From assembly GCA_944386165.1 (NCBI GenBank), contig CALXAA010000014.1:1-42200 (forward strand): 42,200 nt of DNA, read 5' to 3'. The position numbers were made by a program, and so were the translations under genes. Within the stretch, counting starts at the first letter, position 1. The number at the start of each line of letters is the position of its first letter. The notes under the pieces are model-generated. The model saw only the letters and a list, made by a program, of their open reading frames with translations. It was not told the DNA's origin and ran no database searches. The DNA is from an uncultured Clostridia bacterium. GTDB taxonomy: Bacteria > Bacillota > Clostridia > TANB77 > CAG-508. This document shows, one piece after another, positions 15,371-22,467 of the stretch.

Positions 15371-16624
15371 ATGTATCAAGAATTTGGAATAAAAAAAGAA
15401 ATATTAGATCTAGCTAAAGAAGTAGAAAGAGAAATAGAACCAATTTTTAAAGAGATTGAAAAAATTAAAGAAATTAATAGTTTAAAAGTATTAAATGCAT
15501 TTCAAAAAAGTGGACTATCAGAAATGCATTTACATTCATCAACAGGATATGGAATAGATGAAATAGGAAGAAATAAAATAGAAGAAATTTATGCAAAAGT
15601 TTTTGGGGCAGAAGATGCTTTAGTAAGAGCGCAACTAATATCAGGAACACATGCTCTAGCAGTTACCTTATTTGGAATTTTGCGTCCAGGTGATATAATG
15701 CTAAGTATTTCAGGAGCACCATATGACACACTACAAACAGCGATAGGAATTAGTAAAGAGGAAAGTAAAAGCTCACTAAAATCATTTGGAGTAAAATATG
15801 AACAAATAGAATTAGTTAATAATGATTTTGATATTGAAAAAATAAAAGATAGAGCATCAAAAAAAGATATTAAATTAATTGAAATTCAAAGATCAAGAGG
15901 ATATTCTACAAGAAAAAGTTTAACAATTGATAAAATTGAAAAAGTAATAAAAGCAATAAGAGAAGTAAATAATGAAGTAATTATAATGGTAGACAATTGT
16001 TATGGAGAATTTGTAGAAGATAGAGAACCAACAGATGTTGGAGCAGATATAGCAGTTGGATCTTTGATGAAAAACTTAGGAGCTGGTATTGCAACAAGTG
16101 GAGCATATATTGTAGGTAAAAAAGAATTAATAAAATTATGTGCAGAAAGATTAACAGCTCCAGGTGTAGGAAAAGAAATAGGACCATCACTAAATCAAAA
16201 TATTCCATTTATAAAAGGACTATTTTTTGCACCAAGTGTTGTTTGTAGTAGTGTAAAAACAGCAATATTTGCAAGTAGAATTTTAGAAAGACTAGGATAT
16301 AATGTTGATCCAAAATATGATGAAAAGAGAGCAGATATTGTTCAAACAATTGAATTAGGTGAAGCAGATAAATTAATAAAATTCTGCCAAGGAATTCAAA
16401 TGGGATCTCCAATAGATTCGAATGTAATACCAGAACCAAGTGATATGGGTGGGTATGATGACAAAATAATAATGGCAGCAGGTACTTTTACAGAAGGCTC
16501 TACAATAGAATTAAGTTGTGATGGGCCAATTAGATCACCATATATTGCATACATGCAAGGTGGACTTACATATGAATATGGTAAATTAGGTATAATGAAA
16601 GCATTATCTATTTTAAATAAATAA
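15371..16624 (+). CDS. Methionine gamma-lyase family PLP protein (YnbB-like)
   Basis: A 417-aa fold-type I PLP enzyme of the group annotated as methionine gamma-lyase family or aluminium-resistance protein (B. subtilis YnbB). Seen are the start FGI-KE-LDLAKEVE, the substrate region LHSSTGYGIDEIGRNKIEEIYAKVFGAEDALVR, the cofactor region VMVDNCYGEFVE and the PLP lysine Lys234 in GSLMKNLGAG. The true substrate is not known for this subgroup. TATAAT occurs at 15333-15338 but no good -35 box pairs with it, so read-through from sigE is possible. A strong terminator follows. Confidence 0.88.
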   Translation: MYQEFGIKKEILDLAKEVEREIEPIFKEIEKIKEINSLKVLNAFQKSGLSEMHLHSSTGYGIDEIGRNKIEEIYAKVFGAEDALVRAQLISGTHALAVTLFGILRPGDIMLSISGAPYDTLQTAIGISKEESKSSLKSFGVKYEQIELVNNDFDIEKIKDRASKKDIKLIEIQRSRGYSTRKSLTIDKIEKVIKAIREVNNEVIIMVDNCYGEFVEDREPTDVGADIAVGSLMKNLGAGIATSGAYIVGKKELIKLCAERLTAPGVGKEIGPSLNQNIPFIKGLFFAPSVVCSSVKTAIFASRILERLGYNVDPKYDEKRADIVQTIELGEADKLIKFCQGIQMGSPIDSNVIPEPSDMGGYDDKIIMAAGTFTEGSTIELSCDGPIRSPYIAYMQGGLTYEYGKLGIMKALSILNK

Positions 16625-16637
16625 ATATAATAAAAAA

Positions 16638-16676
16638 CCTTCTAGAGATAAAAATATCACTAGGAGGCTTTTTTTT
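16638..16676. terminator. Bidirectional terminator
   Basis: Arms 16638-16650 and 16655-16667 form a stem with a few mismatches (CCTTCTAG/CTAGGAGG, GATA/TATC) and an AAAA loop, with T-run 16669-16676 on one side and A-run on the other. It serves the PLP gene and the convergent regulator. Confidence 0.8.
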
Positions 16677-16683
16677 GTTGCTT

Positions 16684-17442
16684 TTATTTATCAAAACTTG
16701 GAATATAATATCCAATTCCTCTTTTGGTAATTAAATATTGTGGACTAGAAGTATCTTTTTCAATTCTTTCTCTAATTCTTCTAACAGTAACATCAACAGT
16801 TCTAATATCTCCATAATATTCATAACCCCAAACTTGTTCAAGAAGAGCTTCTCTTGTAACAACTTGACCTTGTTGTTGTGCTAAATATTTTAATACTTCA
16901 AATTCTCTAAGAGTAAGATTTACAATTGTTCCATCAACATTAACTTCATATTTTTCTAAGTCCAAAATTAAATTACCTATTTTTATTAAATTTGTTTTTT
17001 TAGTTTCTTGTGGCTTTTCAGCTTCATGTGATATTCTAGTAGTATCATAATGAGGTTCAGATTTTCTTAAATTAGCTTTAACTCTTGCAACTACTTCTCT
17101 AACACTAAATGGTTTTGTTATATAGTCATCTGCTCCAATTTCTAGCCCAACAATTTTATCTAATTCTTCATCTTTTGCGGAAACCATTAAAATTGGTACA
17201 TTATAATAGTTTTTTATTTTTTTACAAACAGTAAGTCCATCAACACGTGGTATCATTATATCAAGTAAAATTAAATCTGGGTGCTTTTCAATAGCTATAT
17301 CAATAGCAGTTTGCCCATCATTAGCTTGTAAAGTATTATAACCTTCTCTTCCTAAATTATGAACTAATAAATCTACTATTTTTTGTTCATCATCTACAAT
17401 TAATATTGTTTTCTTTTCATCATCATAATTATTGTTTTCCAT
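16684..17442 (-). CDS. OmpR/PhoB-family response regulator (WalR-like), orphan
   Basis: A 252-aa transcription regulator. The receiver domain has ILIVDDEQKIVDLL, the phosphorylated Asp in LILLDIMIPRVDG, SAKDEE and the KPFSVREVVARV switch region. The winged-helix DNA-binding domain ends with YGDIRTVDVTVRRIRERIEKD and TKRGIGYYI, close to WalR/YycF. Between them lies a charged linker (about 122-155). ATG 17442 follows GGAGG by seven bases; an upstream in-frame ATG at 17457 overlaps the ribosome site. No histidine kinase gene is adjacent, while walR is normally followed by walK. No clear promoter was found in the 90 bases upstream. Confidence 0.9.
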   Translation of the reverse strand: MENNNYDDEKKTILIVDDEQKIVDLLVHNLGREGYNTLQANDGQTAIDIAIEKHPDLILLDIMIPRVDGLTVCKKIKNYYNVPILMVSAKDEELDKIVGLEIGADDYITKPFSVREVVARVKANLRKSEPHYDTTRISHEAEKPQETKKTNLIKIGNLILDLEKYEVNVDGTIVNLTLREFEVLKYLAQQQGQVVTREALLEQVWGYEYYGDIRTVDVTVRRIRERIEKDTSSPQYLITKRGIGYYIPSFDK

Positions 17443-17524
17443 AAGTGTAACCTCCATACAGAATTATATATATTTTATATCACAATTTTTTCCATTATAC
17501 AAGAATAATTTGAAATTTTTTATA

Positions 17525-17564
17525 ATTTAATAAAACAGGGGAGTATCATTTGAAACTCCCCTGT
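17525..17564 (-). terminator. Terminator of the 17590-18573 gene
   Basis: On the minus strand, ACAGGGGAGT pairs perfectly with ACTCCCCTGT over a 10-base loop and TTTTATTAAA follows. Confidence 0.85.
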
Positions 17565-18603
17565 AAAATAATGTTATAAACCCCCTTAATTATTCAACTT
17601 TAAGTAGAGACCATAAATCATATATTCCAAAAGACTCTATAACTCCATTTCTTGTGTAAATTACAAAAACAATGTTTTGAATATCTTCATATGTGAGTTT
17701 TTTTAAAGTACTTTGGTTGGAAAAAACTAACTTGTCGGAAATAGATCTTGAACGTTTTTCTGCTACTTTAGTCCATACTTGCTCCTTTTTTATTTTTACA
17801 TGGATATCAAGCTTATTTTTGATAAGCTCATAATACAAAGCTTGATAATCAGCAATTTCACTACATTTAGCTCTATCATATGCTTTGCAAAAAATTAAAA
17901 ACCGATTTTTTTCTTGAACTTTACCATAATCAATAAAGCAAAGCATTGCTTTATTGTAAAGTCTTTTGATGTGATTAATTTCTATGGAACCATAAGAACT
18001 AAGTCCCATAGAATACAGCACATTCCATAATGCAAATTCAATTTTCTCTTTCATTTCCAGTTCTTTGTCTTTATTTTTGCTTAAAGAACTTGGAAAGTCT
18101 AATAAAAATTTAGTTTCTGCATTTCTTATAGCACTTTTAATTAAATCAATTCCAAATTGCTTTTCACGAGAAGATAGATTAACTTCTTTACATGTATAAT
18201 TAGGTCTACTGCGCTTTCTAGCTGCAATTTCACTACACTTAAATGTGAAAATTAACTCATGAGAATCTGCTTGTATAATATATAAATGTTCAAGAACATT
18301 ATTTTTTGTGGATTTAATTGTTCTTATCGCCTCCGCATCGTATAGTTTTGTTTTTTCGTTATAAGAAAAAGATCCTAATCTAATAGTTTTGTTTACACTA
18401 TTCCAAGAAAACCGGAATAATTCCAAACAGACTTTATCAAAAAGTACTTCCTGCTTTTGAACTGTGACGTCCTGTAAGTTTTCAAGAATAGTGGAAATAA
18501 TAGGAAATCTATTTTGATTTGGATCCTTAACTGAATCAAGGACTTCAATCAAATGGTCATTAATAAGTATCATTATAATACCTCCAGTTTAAAACATTAT
18601 TTT
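17565..18603. repeat. 17-bp inverted repeat around the 17590-18573 gene
   Basis: Bases 17565-17581 (3' UTR) and 18587-18603 (5' UTR, abutting the ribosome site) are reverse complements at 16 of 17 positions. Pairing would join the mRNA ends and could occlude ribosome loading. Confidence 0.7.
17590..18573 (-). CDS. Hypothetical protein, 327 aa
   Basis: I do not recognise this protein. It is soluble, with no signal peptide or membrane segment, and mixed alpha/beta in character. Features seen are a basic Arg/Lys patch AARKRSRPN (about 117-125), a charged helix rich in Lys/Glu (about 165-182) and a Tyr/Phe-rich second half with YNKAMLCFIDYG and CKAYDRAKCSEIADYQALYYELI. No nuclease, kinase or transposase signature stands out. 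It is a lone gene with its own sigma-A promoter, GGAGG ribosome site and strong terminator. It shows the same paired 5' and 3' UTR segments as the other orphan genes in this window, although its base composition is closer to the host. Confidence 0.7.
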   Translation of the reverse strand: MILINDHLIEVLDSVKDPNQNRFPIISTILENLQDVTVQKQEVLFDKVCLELFRFSWNSVNKTIRLGSFSYNEKTKLYDAEAIRTIKSTKNNVLEHLYIIQADSHELIFTFKCSEIAARKRSRPNYTCKEVNLSSREKQFGIDLIKSAIRNAETKFLLDFPSSLSKNKDKELEMKEKIEFALWNVLYSMGLSSYGSIEINHIKRLYNKAMLCFIDYGKVQEKNRFLIFCKAYDRAKCSEIADYQALYYELIKNKLDIHVKIKKEQVWTKVAEKRSRSISDKLVFSNQSTLKKLTYEDIQNIVFVIYTRNGVIESFGIYDLWSLLKVE

Positions 18604-18625
18604 TGGTGAAAAACGAACATATTAT

Positions 18626-18654
18626 AATATATCATATTTTACATAATTTGTCAA
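18626..18654 (-). promoter_or_regulatory. Sigma-A promoter of the 18573 gene
   Basis: Minus strand: TTGACA (18654-18649), 17 bp, TATATT (18631-18626). The -35 box lies directly beside a REP-like repeat. Confidence 0.75.
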
Positions 18655-18679
18655 TGTCAATGGGGACGGAGTTTTGACA
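18655..18679. repeat. REP-like palindromic remnant with GGGGACGG core
   Basis: TGTCAA (18655-18660) and TTGACA (18674-18679) flank a G-rich core containing GGGGACGGAG. This resembles the short palindromes that accompany REP-associated tyrosine transposases in Bacillota. No transposase is present, so it would be a solitary copy. Confidence 0.45.
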
Positions 18680-18685
18680 TTAAAA

Positions 18686-18761
18686 TGGAGCCACTAAGCA
18701 GAATCGAACTGCTGGCCTACGGGTTACGAATCCGTTGCTCTACCAACTGAGCTATAGTGGC
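18686..18761 (-). tRNA. tRNA-Thr (CGT)
   Basis: Full cloverleaf on the minus strand with encoded CCA: acceptor GCCACTA/TAGTGGC, anticodon loop TTCGTAA giving CGT, T arm AGCAG-TTCGATT-CTGCT. The closing pair of the anticodon stem is A31-C39, a mismatch. Confidence 0.93.
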
Positions 18762-18784
18762 AATTAATATTTAAATCCAAAAAA

Positions 18785-18813
18785 ATTATAACATATAAAA
18801 GTAAAAAAAACAA
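18785..18813 (-). promoter_or_regulatory. Probable tRNA-Thr promoter
   Basis: Minus strand: TTGTTT (18813-18808), 17 bp, TATAAT (18790-18785), 23 bases before the tRNA. It lies within the T-run side of the preceding terminator. Confidence 0.6.
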
Positions 18814-18850
18814 TAGAAAGGTAGGCTAATTATAACCATAAGACCTTTCT
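18803..18850 (-). terminator. Terminator of the RluA-family gene
   Basis: Minus strand: AGAAAGGT (18850-18843) pairs with ACCTTTCT (18822-18815), with imperfect inner pairing, followed after ATTG by eight T. Confidence 0.75.
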
Positions 18851-18868
18851 AACTCAAATCCAAAATAA

Positions 18869-19714
18869 TTAAATATTTATAATCATATTATTCAAATAAT
18901 TCAAAATTCCACTATCAGATTCAAAACAAAATTGTAACTTATAACTACAAAGCTGTTGATATTTAAATCCAAGTTCTTTATTAACAGAATTTATTCCATA
19001 TTTACCATCACCAACAATAGGGTAGCCAATATGAGCTAAATGAGCTCTAATTTGATGAGTTTTACCTGTTTCAATTTCAACATCTAATAAAGAAGTATTA
19101 TTATCATACTCTTCTAAAACATTATATGATGTTACAATTTTTTGATAACCTTTTTTTGATGTATCAGAAATATATACAACAGATTCTTTTTTATCTTTAA
19201 ACAAATATGCTTCTAGACGAGCTTTTTTTATTTTTGGAATTCCATAAACTAACGCCTTATAAAATTTTCTTATTTCATGATTTTTAAACTTATTAAGAAG
19301 AATATTTAAAGACTGCTCATTTTTTGCAAATAACACTAATCCAGTAGTATTTCTATCAAGTCTATGACATGGCATTATATTTTGTGATGGATAAATTTGT
19401 TTAACAATACTTGTTAAGCTGTTTTCACCAGTTACTTCAATATTTACTGGTTTATTTACAACTAAAATATTATCATCTTCATAAACAATATTTAAATTCA
19501 TTTTTGGAAATAGTAATGAATCTGTAATATAAATAGACAATTCATCACCTACAAAAATTGTACAATCTTTATTAACACGTTTTCCATTTATTTTTATATC
19601 TTTCTGCCTTAAAGCTTTGTATAGAGTATTTTGAGAAAGATTAGGAAAACTATCTAAAATAAATTTACTAATTTTTTTACCATCATATTTATCTGTAACA
19701 ATTAAATTTTTCAA
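18869..19714 (-). CDS. RluA-family rRNA/tRNA pseudouridine synthase
   Basis: A 281-aa enzyme that isomerises uridine to pseudouridine in RNA. An S4 RNA-binding domain occupies about residues 12-62 (QNTLYKALRQKDIKINGKRV), followed by the catalytic domain with Asp120 in HRLDRNTTGLVLFAK and the downstream TGKTHQIRAHLAHIGYPIVGD signature. It resembles RluD/RluC subgroup members, but the exact RNA target cannot be told from sequence. The start is TTG 19714 with AAGGAGGTC five bases upstream. It is a single-gene unit. Confidence 0.93.
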   Translation of the reverse strand: MKNLIVTDKYDGKKISKFILDSFPNLSQNTLYKALRQKDIKINGKRVNKDCTIFVGDELSIYITDSLLFPKMNLNIVYEDDNILVVNKPVNIEVTGENSLTSIVKQIYPSQNIMPCHRLDRNTTGLVLFAKNEQSLNILLNKFKNHEIRKFYKALVYGIPKIKKARLEAYLFKDKKESVVYISDTSKKGYQKIVTSYNVLEEYDNNTSLLDVEIETGKTHQIRAHLAHIGYPIVGDGKYGINSVNKELGFKYQQLCSYKLQFCFESDSGILNYLNNMIINI

Positions 19715-19741
19715 TTTGACCTCCTTAAATATACAAGGTTG

Positions 19742-19770
19742 ATTTTAACATAATTTAAAGGAATTTTCAA
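19742..19770 (-). promoter_or_regulatory. Sigma-A promoter of the RluA-family gene
   Basis: Minus strand: TTGAAA (19770-19765), 17 bp, TAAAAT (19747-19742). Confidence 0.7.
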
Positions 19771-19904
19771 CCAAATAACAAAGAAAAATAAAGAAAAAAT
19801 GAATAAAAAGGAGAAAAAAAGAGTAATATATAAATAAAAAAGCATATTTTAAAACTCAAAAAAGACTGAAAAAGACTCAAAACAGTCAAATGTGAATATT
19901 TGAT

Positions 19905-19933
19905 TTGAAAAATGAATAAAAATATGATATAAT
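19905..19933 (+). promoter_or_regulatory. Sigma-A promoter of the M23 peptidase gene
   Basis: TTGAAA (19905-19910), 17 bp, TATAAT (19928-19933). The stretch from 19771 to this promoter is A-rich and holds no recognisable gene. Confidence 0.75.
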
Positions 19934-19989
19934 ATTATTCGGTCGCTAAAAACAGTCTATGTAAATAGACAAAAAAGGAGAGGATATAT

Positions 19990-20967
19990 ATTTTAAAAAA
20001 GAAGCTAAAATACTATACGAAAGAGAGCTGTAAATTTTTTACCGTAATGGCGTTAGGATTAGGCTTAATATTAGCGATTATTTTATTAAAATATAAGCCA
20101 ACATATGTAGTAAGTTTGTCAGGAGAACAAATAGGCTATGTAGATAGTGCAACAGAATTAAATAATAAAATTCAATCAGAAATAATAAACATGGAAGGAA
20201 ATAACATAGATTTTGTTGCATTGGATAATATGCCAAGTTATGAAATTAAATTAGTAGAAAAAAGTCAAGAAACAAACGAAGATGAAATATTACTTGCATT
20301 AAAAGAAGAAGCAACTGTAATGTATAAATATTATGCAGTAATATTAAATAATGAAACAGTAAGCTGTGTAGACAATATGGAAGAAGCAGAGCAAGCTGTA
20401 AATCAGATAAAAGAAGAACATAAAGACGATTCTATTGAATTAGATTTAGTTGTTACTACAAATTATACTGAAAATATAGATGAAATAGGAATAGAATCAG
20501 TTTCAGTTGCAAAAGAAGAAGTTGAACAAAAAGTTGAAGTTTTAATAGAAGAAGATAAGAAAACAAAACTTCCTTCAATTAATGGTGTACTTTTAGCAGT
20601 TTCACCTGTTAGTGGATATGTTAGCTCAAGATATGGTTCTGTAAGTAGTGTTAGATCTGGAGCACATACTGGAACAGATATAGCTTGTGCTTTTGGAACA
20701 CCCATTAAAGCTGTAGCTGATGGAACAGTAATATTTTCTGCGTACAATGGTTCTTATGGAAACCTTATTAAAATAGATCATGGCAATGGTGTAGAAACAT
20801 GGTATGCTCATTGTAATAAGTTATATAAGGATGTTGGAGAAAAAGTAAAAGCAGGAGATAAGATTGCAGAAGTAGGATTAACAGGAAATACTACTGGTGC
20901 ACATTTACACTTAGAAATAAGAGTAAATGGAAAAACAATAAATCCACAAAAATATTTATATAAATAA
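19990..20967 (+). CDS. Membrane-anchored M23 (LytM) peptidoglycan endopeptidase
   Basis: A 325-aa cell-wall hydrolase, counted from an inferred AUU start. Residues 1-19 are basic, 20-36 form a membrane helix, about 40-190 are an extracellular alpha/beta region rich in Glu, and the C-terminal M23 domain has the zinc ligands His226 and Asp230 (HTGTD) and the HLHLE motif (His305, His307). All are intact, so it should cut peptide cross-links. Start choice: the first ATG (20047) has no ribosome site and sits at the edge of the helix. AAGGAGAGG at 19975-19983 is instead well placed for ATT 19990, whose reading supplies the expected basic anchor KKKLKYYTKESCK. No ATG, GTG or TTG lies between. Confidence 0.88.
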   Translation: MLKKKLKYYTKESCKFFTVMALGLGLILAIILLKYKPTYVVSLSGEQIGYVDSATELNNKIQSEIINMEGNNIDFVALDNMPSYEIKLVEKSQETNEDEILLALKEEATVMYKYYAVILNNETVSCVDNMEEAEQAVNQIKEEHKDDSIELDLVVTTNYTENIDEIGIESVSVAKEEVEQKVEVLIEEDKKTKLPSINGVLLAVSPVSGYVSSRYGSVSSVRSGAHTGTDIACAFGTPIKAVADGTVIFSAYNGSYGNLIKIDHGNGVETWYAHCNKLYKDVGEKVKAGDKIAEVGLTGNTTGAHLHLEIRVNGKTINPQKYLYK

Positions 20968-21006
20968 ACAACACTATAGCAATTAATTTTGCTATAGTGT
21001 TGTTTT
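20967..21006. terminator. Bidirectional terminator, 16-bp perfect stem
   Basis: AACAACACTATAGCAA (20967-20982) pairs with TTGCTATAGTGTTGTT (20989-21004). It ends both the M23 gene and the convergent 21010-21498 gene. Confidence 0.9.
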
Positions 21007-21007
21007 G

Positions 21008-21541
21008 CTTTAACCACCTGTAAACTGAAACTGTTCAATTATGCTCCCTTCAGGAACATAAATATTGTAAGAAATTCTTGAAGGCTTTTGTTTTATGTCA
21101 TGTTCGGAAGTTTTCCGATCAATTCCATTGCAGTCATAGAAACTTGTAATTTTTAAATAAGGTACTTCATCATTTTCAATGTAGTATATTGAGGCTTCAT
21201 TAACGGGAATTTCATATTGTTTAATTCCACCATCAGTTAGCTGATAAAACACATTGTAAAATTTTTGGTTATCTAATTCACCATTAGCAGAGTAAAAAAC
21301 AAAAAATCCAGATGCATTATATTGTCCTGTAATGTTTTTGGTGTCAACAGCTGAAACTAATTGATAAGTTTCAGTAGTTGAATGTTCTGTGTAACATTCT
21401 AATGGTCCACAAAAATAATACGGTACACAAAAAACTACAACATTGAATGCAAACAGTAATAGTCCGATTTTACCAAGCATCGATTCAAATTCATCCATAA
21501 TGATTTCTCCTTTGCTTTTTAGATGTTTTCGATGGTTAAAA
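21008..21541. repeat. Weak inverted repeat around the 21010-21498 gene
   Basis: Bases 21008-21018 (over the stop codon) and 21531-21541 (5' UTR) can pair over 11 consecutive positions including two G-U pairs. This is weaker than at the other three orphan genes. Confidence 0.4.
21010..21498 (-). CDS. Hypothetical membrane-anchored protein, 162 aa
   Basis: Not recognised. MDEFESMLGKIG is followed by one membrane helix (about residues 12-32), then FCGPLECYTEHSTTETYQLVSAVD and a mostly beta outer domain. That domain contains ITGQYNASGFFVFYSANGELDN, an aromatic-rich block, EIPVNEASIYYIENDEVPYLKI, a basic stretch and a C-terminal PEGSIIEQFQFTGG. The pattern resembles phage-type or accessory envelope proteins of Bacillota with a single anchor, but no family is claimed. 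ATG 21498 is chosen because AAGGAG lies eight bases upstream; a longer in-frame reading to 21582 runs into the promoter. It is a lone gene with its own promoter and terminator. Confidence 0.7.
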   Translation of the reverse strand: MDEFESMLGKIGLLLFAFNVVVFCVPYYFCGPLECYTEHSTTETYQLVSAVDTKNITGQYNASGFFVFYSANGELDNQKFYNVFYQLTDGGIKQYEIPVNEASIYYIENDEVPYLKITSFYDCNGIDRKTSEHDIKQKPSRISYNIYVPEGSIIEQFQFTGG

Positions 21542-21572
21542 ATATTCAAAGTGTTCATTTGAACATATAAGT

Positions 21573-21601
21573 ATATTAACATAATTTTATAAATAAGTCA
21601 A
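21573..21601 (-). promoter_or_regulatory. Sigma-A promoter of the 21498 gene
   Basis: Minus strand: TTGACT (21601-21596), 17 bp, TAATAT (21578-21573). A palindrome GTTCAAATGAAC lies just downstream. Confidence 0.65.
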
Positions 21602-21691
21602 TGTGAATACATTAATTTCCATACTAAATTTCATGTTTTATAAAGAAATTTATATAAACAAAAATACTTATTATATTTTTTATAAAAAGTA

Positions 21692-21720
21692 TTGACAAAA
21701 AAGATAAATGATAATATAAT
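21692..21720 (+). promoter_or_regulatory. Consensus promoter of the nucleotide-biosynthesis operon
   Basis: TTGACA (21692-21697), 17 bp, TATAAT (21715-21720). The palindrome GTAGCTAC (21727-21734) falls at the expected transcript start and could be an operator. It drives the six genes up to the terminator at 27574. Confidence 0.85.
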
Positions 21721-21774
21721 CCAATTGTAGCTACTTAATATAAAAAAAACAATAAGTAAAAGGAGGAAATATTT

Positions 21775-22467
21775 ATGAACAATAAAACAGCATTAATAAC
21801 AGGATGTAATAGAGGGCTTGGAGAAGGAATTAGAAATATTTTATTAAAACAAGGATACACAGTAATAGGGTTAAATAGAACATTAAGTAATCAAAAATTA
21901 AAAAATTATATTGAAATAAAATGTGATATTTCAAATAGTGAAAATATTGAAAAAGCTAAAGAAAAGTTTAATAAAAAAATAGACTTATTGATAATAAATG
22001 CAGGAATAAGAAGATTTGAAAAAATAGAAAGTATGAAAAAACAAGACTGGGAAGATTCAGTAAATATCAATTTAAATGGAGCATTTTACACTTTAAATTC
22101 ATTTATAGAAAATGTAAAAAAATCTAAAGGAGATATCATCATAATAGGTTCACATTCAGAAAAATATACATTTGAAGAAGGAGGAGCATATTGTTCAACC
22201 AAACTAGCATTAAGGGGAATGGCAGAGTGTTTAAGAGAAGAACTAAGATATGAAGATGTAAGAATATCATATTTATCACTAGGAAGTATAAAAAATCGAA
22301 ATCACAACATATATGAAGAATGGAAATTGATGCCAGAAGAAGTAGGAATAACAATATTAAATATAATAAATTTACCTAAAAGAATTTTTATCCCTTATTT
22401 AGATATAAGACCATTACAACCCCTAAAAGATGAGAAGAAAGGAATTGAAAAATTACAATATGTTTAA
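21775..22467 (+). CDS. Short-chain dehydrogenase/reductase (PenB/CofA-like role)
   Basis: A 230-aa cytosolic SDR. The NAD(P)-binding motif is TGCNRGLG (about 9-16), followed by NAG in IINAGIRR and the catalytic set Ser126 (IIGSHSEKY), Tyr139 and Lys143 (YCSTK). It is short and compact, and the region after SLGSIKNR is truncated relative to fatty-acid SDRs. It is the first gene of the operon, with AGGAGG seven bases before the ATG. SDRs PenB and CofA reduce the 8-keto group in pentostatin and coformycin biosynthesis. Given the HisG/PurC/HisA context, I infer the same role here. The SDR family call is secure; the substrate is inference. Confidence 0.88.
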   Translation: MNNKTALITGCNRGLGEGIRNILLKQGYTVIGLNRTLSNQKLKNYIEIKCDISNSENIEKAKEKFNKKIDLLIINAGIRRFEKIESMKKQDWEDSVNINLNGAFYTLNSFIENVKKSKGDIIIIGSHSEKYTFEEGGAYCSTKLALRGMAECLREELRYEDVRISYLSLGSIKNRNHNIYEEWKLMPEEVGITILNIINLPKRIFIPYLDIRPLQPLKDEKKGIEKLQYV

